A DNA stretch of 64,000 nt from Synaphobranchus kaupii (taxonomy: Eukaryota; Chordata; Actinopteri; Anguilliformes; Synaphobranchidae): contig CM056377.1 of NCBI GenBank assembly GCA_029718625.1, positions 36,098,457 through 36,162,456 of the forward strand. Direction: 5' to 3'. Made by a program: the position numbers and the translations under genes. The notes beneath the pieces are model-generated. The model was not told the DNA's origin, did no database searches, and saw only the letters and a list, made by a program, of their open reading frames with translations. This document shows, piece by piece, positions 37,869 to 51,200 of this stretch. The stretch's first letter is position 1. Each line of letters opens with the position of its first letter.

Positions 37869-38824
37869 GTAACTGGCAGCAATCACTTTGCTTTAATGCT
37901 CATTTTTAAACTTAAGTGCTAATGTGTTCACTTTGAACTTTGACTCTCGTGCTAATCAAATCAAGAAAATAAGCAGCATACTTAAGACATTACTGACTCC
38001 ATTGTTTTCAGAATGTTTTCATTCCTTTTTTAGCACTTATAGATTTGCTTTGTTGCTGTACTGTGTACTGTACGTAATGTACTGTGTGCATTACTTGTCC
38101 ATTTATTGACTGGATGAATAAGAGCTGTTTGAGGACAATGTACCCATATGTGCAACTTGCTCACCCTCACATTGCATTTTTGTTGTTTATTTAATTTTTG
38201 CTGTATGATTCATTTACCTGGTCTCTGGTTGGACTTACCGCCCACTTTTTCAGCGACCCGATTCCTAAATTTCCAATTCATTTTCTCTGTAGACATTTCA
38301 GAGAATCCCAAGGTAAACAGTTTTAAGCCTTGAGCCAAACCATCGAGCTACAAGATGAATCATGGCATTATAAAAACTGATTCAGAGAAAAAAAATCTTT
38401 GGAAAACCGTCTTCCCAGCTAAGATTTAAAAAAAAAATTTTTTTAAACTTATTTTAGCTTGTGCATAAAATTCTGACAGTTACGCTTATACTCTACTGAT
38501 AGTCAACAAATTACAGTTTAAAACAAGATACAGTATGGTTAATTTAGAGCTAAAGACGGCTGGTATCTAAAAATAGTGATCGCAAAAAAAAAAAAAACCT
38601 TACCTTCGCGAACTGGACTCACTACTTCTTGTGTCAAATGTCACTCTTATCTTGGCACGGAAGGGGGTGTTGTAAAAGGTTTTAAAAATGCTACGTTAAT
38701 ATTTCCAAACTTAATAAATGCTGTAGCCTACCCCTTGTAAGGAAAAAAGGACTCTCGACCTTGGTGAAAATTATGTTTATTTCCAAGAATGGCAGTTATG
38801 CATCTCTGGGTTCAGCGGAGTTAT

Positions 38825-39000
38825 GTGAACTGTATGGCTTTAAATAGCCCTTCTCAGTCTTTGTCTTCTTTGAGGTGGGAAACAGAAATGTATATTCAAA
38901 AATAATGTGATTGATTTAAGGAAGCCATTGTTTGGTTCCCTAAATCAACCAGTCTGCCTATCAGTAGGGGGGTCTAATGGTTAAACTTCCAGAGGCCTAG
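38825..39000 (+). repeat. Non-coding block A, duplicated at 42551-42692
   Basis: This block shares ordered segments with 42551-42692: TGTGAACTG, TGGCTTTAAAT, CTTCTCAG, GGGAAAC, TGATTGATTTAAGGAAGCCA, CAATCAG/TATCAG, GGGGGT and TCCAGAGGC. It has no terminal repeats or coding potential. It lies 1.6 kb upstream of the sspo start codon. Confidence 0.7.
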
Positions 39001-40008
39001 CAAGCTATTGTACTGCTAATCAAGTCTACTTGGTTGGAATAGTTCTCAATCACTCACTCCCACCCGCTATTCTATAATTAATAGCTGCGGGAATCAGTAG
39101 CGAGGCCACTCCCTTGTCGCTATGATAAGGTGGCTGAAACCATCTGGGCAGTGGGCATGCCTGATAGACAAACGTATGAGGCTTGAGTGGTATTGGGACA
39201 ATCCTAAAGTCTTACAATCCCTGCTTTGATGCTTATTTGCTATAAAGCGTCACACATATACACCTGTCCTGTCTTAGGTTGTCCTCCTATCACACAGATA
39301 ATCTGACCCGTCATTGGAGCAACACCACGCTCCACTGATCTCATTTGGAGTGCTGCACGGCATTGCTGTTTTTCTTCCTGGTGTCTTATCTGCACTACAA
39401 CCTAGGTGCCTTGCTACTAAATAAGAAACTATAAGAAAAGTTAGCAGGTAGGACATTTGAGACAGAGAACTACCCCAGTCACGAAGACTGCTTTACGGCA
39501 TCATTTGAAAATAGGAAAATGTGTTGTTATAGGACAGAACACATCAGCAAATCATAACACCTTGAATCAAAATAAGAATTAAACAGAGATATGGATTTGA
39601 TTAATGTATGGAATGGGAAATTGGCATTTGCCAAGGTTAGTCATGAAGTATTTGAAATTGCCCAAGGAATGTACGGTAACGGATTGGTGGAACTTGATTT
39701 ATGATTGTGGGTAGCGTAGTCCTTCGCCAATTATGTGGGAATAAAACATGATTTCTTAAAAAGGAAGTTGAAATCAGACTGACTTATGGCTTCTACACGA
39801 GCATGTAGCCTACCATCGTTTTACAATCTCGTAGCTCATGGTAAGTAGCCTACGATTAATACATCATGACATGACTTGTAATAAAATGTGTCTACGGTGA
39901 AAATGAATGGTAGTTTTTACTTCCGGAACCAGACGTTTCTGCACTATTGAATATGCTCAGCCCCACATTGGGCACCAAATTTATTTAAAAATATATACAT
40001 AATACAAG

Positions 40009-40310
40009 GTGGTGCAGCGGACTAAGGAGCAGACTTTGTCTGTGCGGTTGCGCCCCGAGGATCAGGGGTTCGATCCCAGGTCCTGCCAGATCCTGGCATG
40101 GCCGGTGCCCTGTGGGAGCAGCAATTAGCGGCTGCTCCCGGGTGGGGGAAGGGGCTCGAAGAGAATCGCAGCACACTAAACGGCCCTGGGCTGACAGGGT
40201 TGCATAGCGGTGATTCTCTAGCGGTTGCTACACGGGTGGAATTGAATTAAAATAGGGGTTCAATTGGCTACCACATTGGGAGAAAATGGGGGAAAACATC
40301 TGAAACAAAT
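40009..40310 (+). mobile_element. tRNA-derived SINE
   Basis: The block starts GGTGGTGCAGCGGACTAAGG (A-box-like) and has a perfect pol III B box GGTTCGATCCC at 40067-40077, followed by a unique body and an AT-rich tail. The cloverleaf is not complete, so it is a SINE head rather than a tRNA gene. Confidence 0.75.
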
Positions 40311-40569
40311 AAATAAAAATATATATATAATACAAAATAAATGAATAAAGTTTTTGAAAATCTTTGGGTATCTTTTATTTAGATCAGAACATACAGATCC
40401 ATACTAAGACACATCCAGGGAAAGACAGAAATATAGGGTTTTCCAAACAAGATGGTTCTAGTGAATGTACCTGCAATGGCTGCAACGCACCTGCCCTGGC
40501 TACAGTGGCGCTCATCCATGTCCCTTCCTCCTAATTTACCTTTCAGTTACATCTCTCTTGCTATTTCAG

Positions 40570-40661
40570 GCCTATCCAGGGGAATTTCCAAGGCGATCTG
40601 AAAACACAATGAAGGGACTGCTTTTATTTGTGCTGGGACTGCGTCTGGTGACGGGAATTGG
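40570..40661 (+). CDS. sspo: sspo exon with start codon (residues 1-18)
   Basis: The exon begins after an acceptor TGCTATTTCAG. The ATG at 40609 (ACACAATGA, A at -3) encodes [18 protein letters not shown], a good signal peptide. The donor is G|GTAAGG (GT at 40662-40663), leaving two bases of a Gly codon. Confidence 0.85.
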
Positions 40662-43600
40662 GTAAGGACTGATCAACCGCGAGGCTGGAAGGAAGGGGGT
40701 GGGACTATAGAGGAAGCAGAATAGAGGTGGGGGAGAGTCCTGGGGTACAGAAAAAACGGAGCAGGAAGGAACAATTTGGGAGTCGACAGCAGTAGCAATA
40801 GCTTCAGTTGCAAATAATACTGAGATAACATGGGAAGGGGGTAGAAATACAATATAGTAGCAGCAGGTTTCAGTAATGTCATTGAAATGGTCTGAAACAG
40901 AAGTGGAGGGTGTTAAATAAATAGAAGTAGAGTAGAGTAGACATTACAAATATTTCAGTCCTATAGCAACTGCAGACCATGCACTAGGGCTACTCCTCGG
41001 GTAAATGAGTTGCACATTGCACATTGGGTTGCACATTGCACATTATTACCTGGTTGTAAGCCAAGTTATATTTGTGCAATTTCATTCTCCAGCCTTTGTT
41101 CCACATTTTCAACAGTCCTTCTTTTTGACAGCCTGGCTAGCTTGTTAGGCCACCCCCTGTAGAAAGAGGTAATTTTAAGCAAACAGATTATCACCCTTTT
41201 CTGCTTTCTCCACTTTCTCCACATGTCTGCTCTTGCTTTCACTCTTTTCTTCCTTTCAATTTGTTCTCTTTATCTCAGACACTGGTGTGAACGTATAGTA
41301 CAGGAGCAAGTGGAAAGGATAATCTCCCCCCGTCTGCAGAGGGAAGTGGGCTGCTCCAATGTGTACCAGTACAATCTGCAAGGCTGGAAGCTGGATGTGG
41401 ACAGGATGCGCCAAGAACATGGGGGGGATGATGGCATTGCACATTATTACCGACAACAGGGCCTAAATGCATCCTGCTACCTGTACAAGTGAGACAATCT
41501 CCCAATGTCCAGTACATTAACATGCAATGTAGTATATGTGGTTTTGACATGTACGTTCTGATGATCAGACAAAATAGGATCCTTTAACCCCTTAACTTGG
41601 CCGGAATTGGTTTAATTTATACAGCACTTGAAAGTGTTAAAACTCATGATTCTAACTACAAACTATTTTACAACCCCAATGTTATAGCAACAATGGTTCT
41701 GTATTTTGTAACATGACACAAAACAGACTCGGTCAAAACGACGACTGACGTACGTTTTGTGTTCCACGGAAATCCACAGACGACATGAATAACGGCAAAG
41801 TTGGTATCCTTATCCCGGGGGAAAAAAATCCTTGAGGCAAGAAAAAAACTTCCACTGTGTTTGAGTTCCTGTTTCAGTAATACTTCTAATACTAGTAATT
41901 CTGACACTTGAAAGACAAACTCCCAAGGGTTACCTTACAGAAGAGCCCAGGATTATACCTTTTAAAGGGTTCAAGAGCAGTCATTATTTTTGTGCTTGTG
42001 TTAAAAAAATGTGGTTCTAGAGAAGGGGTTAAATCACACAGATTGCAAGAATATATGAGACAATATTACCTGTCTTAGTTTTGTGTCTTACTAAAAAGTT
42101 ATGCTCTAGTGTTTTAATTCAAATGTTATTCGATAAAAAAAACAACAGAAAAGAAAGAGTGTCGAGCAAGCTATCCATTGAGTAGAATCACACAGAAACA
42201 ACCTCAAGCTGAAAGTAAATGATTTAAAACCCCATCTGTCCCTTTCACCCATTTCTGAAATGCTTTTTATCAACTTTATTATCTTATCCTTGGGCGTCTG
42301 AAATTCTTAGCAGCAGCAGCAGTAGGAGAGGCTGTCATAAAACATGTCACAAGACATTTTCAGTCTGTGTTAAAATAACCCCAATCCCAAAAATAGAATA
42401 CACATTTTCTATTATATGTTTAATATTTTCAACGCTTAAAGCATTCTATATTATCCTGCTATAAATGCGAATTGTGCAGACTCATTATCAGTAGTTCGCC
42501 GTTTGGAGAGCACACCGCAGACAAATGATCATTACAGATATAAGGTATAACGTGTGAACTGAGTGGCTTTAAATGCACCTTCTCAGACATTCTCTCCTGA
42601 GGCGGGAAACCTGTGTGATTGATTTAAGGAAGCCAGTGTCTGGCTTCTGCCAATCAGTGGGGGGTATGATGGTCCAGCATCCAGAGGCCGAGCCAGGACT
42701 CAGTCTTTCGTGTGTACTATAATTATAATCATAATGTAATATTCTTGTTTCTTTGTTTTATTATTTAATTTTTTACTGTCACCAGGCCAGCAGAGAAGGA
42801 CAACCAGGTGATGAACAGAACAGTGCGGAGTTGTTGTGAGGGCTGGGCTGGTCCTCGCTGTGCAGAGGGTATGGGATTGAACTATGATCTTCTCCCTTCT
42901 GTAACTGCATTATCTACAGCATCTTAAAGCAATATTTCCATTTTATGAGTTTAACGAGCAAGTGATATAATCTTTTTTTCTATTATTGTATACAGTGATC
43001 CATCCATATCTACTGTATATCTGGCAGCAGAGTGATGGTTTGAGGTTCATTTGATGCCTCAGACCCTTGATGACTTACAGCCATTTAGCCAACCATGTGA
43101 TAGATACTGTTCCAGCGTAATTTACAGCTTAATCTAACCTTTTGATGTTGTTGGGTCACAGACATCAGGACATCATGGCATGCAAAGGATATGCAACCAA
43201 ATATGAAATATGATGACTTTATTTAAGTTTATGTAAATTTTTCCAATTACTTTTCGTCCCGTAAAAACTATAAAAAGGGCTATAATTTCTACATGGTTCA
43301 CCCGATATGGATGTAAAAACCCTCAAATTAAAGCTGAAAGTCTGCACTTTAACCTCATAGTCACTGTTCCATTTCAAATGTTCTGGAGTACAGAGCCAAA
43401 ACAAAACAACAAAAATTGTGTCACTGATGTTTCCGTCCCCACTGTATATTGTTTTGTATTATTAGTAAACGGTTTGGTTTAATTAAATGGGGCAATGTTA
43501 CAAGAATGCTTTAGATTCCTTCGTTTAAATCAGATTCAGAACTACAGACTCAGTCAGATTGTAATAATTTATTTCTGCCCAATATTGGAAATTTACCAAT

Positions 43601-45213
43601 ATTCTACTTTCGGCTGTAGCCTCAATGTAGAATTCCGTTTAATTACAAAGGTGTCAGGCGGCAGTGTAGTATAATGGTTAAGGAACTGGCCTTGTAACTG
43701 AAAGGTTGCAGGTTCGATTCCCAGGTAGGACACTGCCGTTGTACCCTTGAACAAGATACTTGACCTGAATTGCTTCAGTATATATCCAGCTGTATAAATG
43801 GATAACATATGTAAAAGAAATGCTAAAAAGTTGTGTAAGTCGCTCTGGATAAGAGCGTCTGCTAAATGCCTGTAATGTATTGTGTTGGATGTAATGGGTG
43901 TGCGTTGGTCTGTCTTCCCATCACGGGCCTGTTTTAGGGGTTGGTGTGAGGGGTCACTGCTACTCCACGTGGAGCTGTGAGGAGTTCCCCGGGGTGCACA
44001 ACTCCTCCCTGATGCCCCTGGAGCAGTGCTGCGGCAGCCTTTGGGGACTCAGCTGGAGGAACGCGTCAGACCTCACCTGCCTGTCCTGCACCTACACCCT
44101 GCTTGCAGGTCAGCGTGCCGCGGCACCGCCCTGTCTGCGACACACATACATAACAACACTAATATAAAATGCTAACCGCTGACCAAAGTGCAGCACGGCG
44201 CTTTGGTGAAGTTTTAACATTCTTGTTATGGATGGTGACAAGAAAACCGCTCATTGAACAAAGTGCACCAATCAACAAGCACTTTGGAAGAAGAAGTATG
44301 ATGGAATTACGATTGTAAATAAATGGGACTTCCTTATTTAGAGTTGACGACCAAAATTCTTTTTTTTTCTGTACAAATACAAGACGTAAAAGCTGCTTCA
44401 CATCAACAAAAACACAGCTGTGGGAATAGTAATTCCACGAATAACCTCCATTCCCGGCAGAGAGAATAACAAATGTAGGCAGTCCTTGCCTCAGCTGCTT
44501 GTGCACAAAATGTCTGAAGTACAGAAAATAAAAAATATATTGTAAAATTCAAAGTGAATCCAAGGGTAGCACAGTGGTCTTCTATGATAGGTTGCTCAGT
44601 GTAAAGGATAATAAAGAGCAGAAAAAGAAACAAGGAAAAATAAGCCCAGAATCTAAAAATAGCTTACGTATATCCTATATCCAAGGCACAAGTCAAAAAT
44701 ATATGTGTAAAAAGCCTTTAATAAATCGGCATATCCAAAAAGGAAAAAACGTGTTTTTGACCTAAACTGGTCTTCGATAATAATAAAGAGCAACAATGAG
44801 AGCCAGTAAAGTTGGTTAAAAACAATTTATTATCCTCTGGACTACTCTAACTATATGCATGCTTCTCACGTGGGTCAGTCAGATGTTTAACTTTGGTGTT
44901 CCAAGTACAGTTGTTTTTTTTGTTCTTTTTTTGTATTGTGCAGGTTTGTCTTTTGCTTTTCCTAGGTGCAGGTTTGTTCGTTTTCTCTCTAGGAGGCCCC
45001 ATTCCTAAATGTATCTAAAAAAGGAACTAGGTCCGACTATATACATACAGTAGCAACCACCCATTGTTCCCTCTGGAGAGGTTAGGATATGAGGAACTGT
45101 CAGGAGTTTTTAACTAGAACATAGGCCTATGCCGAAACCACAAGCAGCTATGCTGTTACTAAAGAAAAACAAAGTAAAAAAAACATAATGATTTTTATTT
45201 CAGTGTTTCCCAT

Positions 45214-45252
<39 letters not shown>

Positions 45253-48200
45253 TACCTCCCTGACACGCAATGTCAGCCCATGGAATTCCCAGTCAGTCAG
45301 GATTTGATCTGTAGTGTGACTGTTGGATGCATCACAAGACTGCACAATGCGAATCGCTGACTCATTTTGATGAAACACCCATTGTTTATTAACATTTTTA
45401 ATTGACTGAAAGGGATTTTTCATACCTTTGAGTTGGCACGTCAACACCACTTAACACTAGATTTTGTCAGACGCGCTATGCCTCTGATGACGACCCAAAC
45501 TCTGTGTCTCTGCAGATTCGCCGTCCACTCCTATGCGCCGCGGGGGGGCTTTGGGGGCGCTCCGGGACCCGCAGGGCTCCGCCACATGCTTGGCATGGGG
45601 CGGGGCGCACTACCGCACCTTCGACCGAAAGCACTTCCACTTTCAGGGCAGCTGCACCTACATCATGGCGTCGTCCACAGATGGGACCTGGGCCGTGTAC
45701 CTCAGCACTGTCTGTGACAGGCAGTCGCACTGCAGCAAGGTATTAGCTCTCCTTTTCTTCGCTAAACATTCTAGTAGCTATATTCAGAAAGTATCTTCAC
45801 TCATCGTTTTTAGTTAATATGAGACTAAAATATTCAAACTTATTGCCTTCATCAGTGAAATGGAGGTGCTGACGGCACTTATATATGTGTTCTGGCATAT
45901 GGAAGCTTTCTAATAATTAAAGGGATAGTTCGGAATTTTGGACATAATGTCTCAATTACGACTTACCCATGATGTAGTTGATTGATGGAAACCATTTTCA
46001 GATAATTCCATGCTGTCCCTTCTTTTGGACATACACACATTGCTAATGCTAGCGCAACTCGTAGGAAACTAGTAGCATCCACTACCAAACGCACTTAAAC
46101 ACTCCACAGTGCACCCAAAGCAAATAAAATACGACGACAGTCTATCGGGGTTATTTTCTGTGATTATACCATCATTTTTCAAGTCAAACTATCGTTGAAT
46201 CCTTTACTTTGTGCTCACCTAAATTCTCAGTGGAAGTACGGCGGCGGAGCTAGCTGTAGATTAGCCAGGGTATCTGCCTGTAGGCTATCTGCTGTACTCC
46301 ACAGTTGCCGACACAATCCGTTTTGCCGTAAAGTTACATATTTGGTAGACAACAAGTCAGCTAAACACAAACATGCTACAGAATAACACAGCATATACAA
46401 GCAAGCACACTGGCTACCAATTTGCAGGAAAGGTTTGACCACTTCCATGACTTCCCAATCGTGGCAACTAGCTAGCTAGCTAGCTGAATAGATAGATCAC
46501 GCATGCAATCATTTATTAGTTACCTGCTCGTCAGTTGTTTTCGGTGCATGAAGAAAAACAGGTGATGGCACAGCAGTCTCCTTCAGTAGAGGGTGTCCCG
46601 CCCGTCCTTTTTTGATTTTCACATAGTCATCCTCCGTGAAATGGTCACTACAAACTTTTTTAGAGTCTCAATTGGTGACATCCATGCGAGCAGCAAGAAG
46701 CCACAGCTGTTTTCTTTGTTGATCTTCCACTGGAAATCGGTGAAAACTTTGTGGTGCCCATTTTATTTGCATGATTTGAACAACCTTGAAATACACACCG
46801 AAATACCATCTTACCTGAACGTTAGCTAACAATACTACAAGTCTGAATCTTTCACACGTGCGATATTGTTTTTGGCCGACAGAGCTAATAGGCTACTTTA
46901 CGTTACCTAGCTACTAAACTAACGCCGTACTTCCACTGAGAATTTAGGTGAGCACAAAGTAAAGGATTCAACGATAGTTTGACTTGAAAAATGATGGTAT
47001 AATCACTGAAAATAACCCCGATAGACTGTCATCGTATTTTATTTGCTTTGGGTGCACCTTGGAGTGTTTAAGTGCGTTTGGTAGTGGATACTACTAGTTT
47101 CCTACGAGTTGCGCTAGCATTAGCAATGTGTGTATGTCCAAAAGAAGGGACAGCATGGAATTATCTGAAAATGGTTTCCATCAATCAACTACATCATGGG
47201 TAAGTCGTAATTGAGACATTATGTCCAAAATTCCGAACTATCCCTTTAAGGTTGTAAGACCCAAAAAAGATCTTCCAAAATACACATTTTGTATTTAAAG
47301 GCCTGCTAATAAAAACCTTCCAAAACTTATATGAAATCAAGCGGACACTTATACAGTATTTGACAGGTTTTCTTTTACTCCAATAACTGTATGCTGTCTT
47401 CATTTTGTAGGCACTGAGAATGATGTTAGCAATGGACCTGGTGTCTATCCATCAGGGGAACATGACACTCAACGGCCGAATGGTTCCTCAAGGCCAGGCC
47501 CTCTTCCAGAATGGTGCGACTCATCAGAATTTCCATCAGCCTATGCGCCATCGTGGATTTTCCGTTCATATGGATAACACTGCAGTCTGTGATGTGTCTT
47601 TTGTTCTAGGAAGGAAGGTGGTTGCCTTCTTTCCCTCTTTATTCCATACCATGTCTCTCTCTCTCCGCCCAGGTGTCAGCGTTCACTGGCTCGGCGACTT
47701 TGTGTTTATAGAGAGTGGGCTAGGGGTCAGGGTCAAGTTTGACATGGGCAATAGTGTCTACCTGACCGTCACTGCAGAGCACCTCACTGCCACAAGGGGG
47801 CTGTGTGGAGTCTACAACAACAACGCCGATGGTGAGGAGGATCAGTGGCCCTTAGCTTTATGTATCTCACTAGAACACTAACTATGGTTGACTAAGAGTT
47901 TTTTTTAAAGGTGCACTATGCAGGATTTATAGCCTTGCAGTGGTCCTGTGTTTACAACCAAATAAGTCTCCTCCTCCATCTAAACCTAGCCCACTCACCT
48001 CCATTGAGGGCAAAAAACATGCTTGTTGTAGCACAGAACGCAAAATATCAAGCGAAGATAAAATGAAAATAACATTTTTAGCAACATGCATTGTTCTATA
48101 TGGATGGTAACAGTAATTAGGTAGTGTTATAATGATGAAATAAACACTTTTGAAATCTGTATCAAACCCAATTGTAAACTTGTGATCTCAGGGCCACTTC

Positions 48201-51200
48201 CTGTTTTAAACTATGGCCGTTAGAAATTCAGCCAGCTCAGTGCCCTAAATGCCTGGCTGAGAAAATGGTGTGCTTGTTCAGTATGTAGCTAGCATTATTC
48301 TGAACAATAATTTAGAACTGAGATGTAAAGACAGAATTGTGCGAGGAATAAATAACATTAGCAGACCATATCTTGCATATCATAGCTAAGCTAGCTAATA
48401 CCCTTGTCAGGTAAATTATGTTTTTACGAAGATATTTGCATACAAATATTATTTATTTTCTCAAATAGCTACAAAGTAATAGTCCATCTAGCTACCTAGC
48501 TGGATAGCTAGAGGTAGCGTTACAGGTCCAACAGAACTTGCAAAACTCATCGCTTTTAAAACCCTTGCAAAACTTCAGCTGTCGCCATCGAGGAAAGGGA
48601 AATCCTAGGTTGACTGTTTCCTGAATGCGCCCTGTCTGTCTGTTGTTTGGCTTTGCTGTAGGCTTTGCGTTTCTTCACGTATGCCATTGCAGTAGCCAGC
48701 TGGCTACAAACCGCTCAGCTGAAACATGATCCCACCCCACAGGCTCTGTAGCCACACCCACCCCTCCTCCCACAGAAAAGAGCGCCGTGCTCAGAAACAT
48801 CCCAAACACTTCTTACAATAGTAAATACAGGCAGAGGAACAAAACTTTGGCAAATTTTTTTTGAGAGAGATTGCCAGTGCACCATAGATATGACTGAGCA
48901 TGGGACAGAGATTGCCAGTGCACCATAGATATGACTGAGCATGGTTATTTATAATATTTTCTAGGTAAAAATCCTGCATAGTACACCTTTAAACTTTGAA
49001 GTGAATTAAGCCCACACCCATTTCAAAGAGAGCAGGACTGTTTGTTGGAGCCAGACATTCCATTTGAGAATACATTCCACTGTATTCTCTACCTACGAAT
49101 AGAGCACTCTAAGCATTTACTACAGGCACCAGGTCTGTGTGTTTGGCCTAACCTTACTGCTTTTTCTTCAACGTTAATCTAATCTTTCCCAATTTGCACA
49201 GATGACTTCACCACAGTTGGAGGAACCGTTTCCCAGTATGCTGCCAGTTTCGGGAACTCGTGGCGGGTTCCCGACCAACAGACGGAGGTACGATGATTCG
49301 GGGATGTCCGGCCCCTTTCCGTTCCCCTCCTACAGCTCAAAGGCCCAGCCTATCATAGGTCTGCAGTGTGCGTCAGCGGTGTTGCTCAATGGGCTCTGCG
49401 TTACACGTCTCCACCAGGGCTGCAGTGATGCGGCGGAGCTGGGACACAGCTGTGATGTCGTCGGCGACTCGACTCTGCGTAGCGAGGCGGAGCTGGTGTG
49501 CCACAGGCTGCGGGACAGGCCTTTCTCGCAGTGTCACCAGAGGGTGAGAGAGGAGACACTGACACTCACCAAAAACAAATGCTCCTCTGACACACCATGC
49601 TGAGCATCTCACTCCCACATAAATATTCACCCCCAAAATACCTATGTAGGGCCATTCTATAGTACTCGCTTCCTGTTTTTTTGCTTGTTTTCTATTTAAC
49701 TTGTGTTTTTGGTTATTTTATAGTTCAGAATGTATAGCTGACTGTGTGTACTACTCATGTTTATTACTAGGGATAGCTCCTACGCTGTGAGAAAGTTGTG
49801 CTTTGTCGGATTTGCTTTGTAGTTGTGTCAATGACCTTCAATATGCACTTATTGCTTTGGATAAAAGCGTCTGCCAAATGATTGTAATGTAATGAAATGT
49901 AAATTACCAGCCTTCTGTGGAAGTTGTGCTAAACTGAGCCAAGAGGCCTTATTGGTACAATTGCCAAACCAGAATTCACAGTTCAGTCATTTCTGACACT
50001 GGTTCACACAAGTTGGAGTCTTATTTTGTTTGGCAGATGCTCCTGTCCAGAGTGACTTGGAAGTTTTTAATACACAATCAAGTTAAACAGTAGGATATGG
50101 ACTGCAGAGATTAAAGTTAAGTACCCTGGTCTAGGTTACTGTTGAACCTCCAACCTTTGAGTTACAAGCCCAACAGTTAGACTACACTGCTGCCCTTTTA
50201 AAAGTTTTAAGAAAAAACACAAGATTTCTGTAATATTGGCGTGCAGTATGTGCTGTTTGGCCTGGGCTTGTTATTTGATCCTGCTCTGTCTGTCCTGTTC
50301 AGGTGGATCCAGCAGCTTACATTGACACCTGCCTGTACCTGCACTGCAGCCTGGCCGTAAGGGAACGGGAGGGAGCCACGTGTGACACCCTGGCCAGCTA
50401 CACCCGCGAGTGTGCTCAACAGCACCTTATCCTCACCTGGAGGAGCCCCGAGCTGTGTGGTACGACACCTCCCCTCCCACCTCCTCACGCCACCAAACAT
50501 TTCTTATAACGATTGCATCACCAAAGAATCATCTGTCCTCTCGGAAACAGTGGCCCCCAACCGTAGTCTTGGATAGCCACAGCAAGGTCTGATGAGTTCA
50601 TGAGTTATTCAGCACTTCCCAGTGAACATTTTTGTGGTGAGAAAACTGTGAAAAGTCGGTGAAACGCCATCTAGGCATTCAAGTGAAAACCCGGCTACAT
50701 TTGGTTGAAAAGTGAAAGCTTTCTAGCCGTCAGGCTATATCCAGGTTCAAACTGAGCTGTATTGGAGTTATCCTAGTCCGTATACGTCAAAACGTCTCTC
50801 AACCTAGATTTCCACCCCTCCAGATTCTGGTTTTTGCTCACTGGGTTAATTGATCAATTAAAGCAGTTAGTCAGTTAACTCATCTCACTTGGTTCCTTGG
50901 ACGGGAATTGGTTGCTGATTATAAGGTGAGAACAGAAACTCGCAGACCATGTGGCTCTCCAGGACCAGGGTGGGGGATCAATGACCCAGACATACTTCAT
51001 TCTCTCTCTGTCTCTCTCTCTATCGCTCTCTCTTATCCGTCTCTCTTTCAGAGCGGGTGTGTCCGCGGGGACAGGTGTTTTCCGACTGCGTGTCATCTTG
51101 TCCCCCGAGCTGCTCGTCCCCGCTGCCTCCTGCCCCCGGACAGTGCCGGGAGGAGTGCGTCGGGGGGTGTGAGTGCCCCCCTGGTCTGTACCTGCACCGC

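Noticed and set aside
40009..40310. Possible tRNA gene because of a perfect B box
   Set aside because: No complete acceptor stem or anticodon arm can be drawn; the tRNA-like head is followed by a SINE body. The same applies to 43658-43882.
48866..48944. 41-bp tandem repeat considered as a separate regulatory element
   Set aside because: It lies inside the TTAA-flanked element at 47909-48988 and is best explained as part of it.
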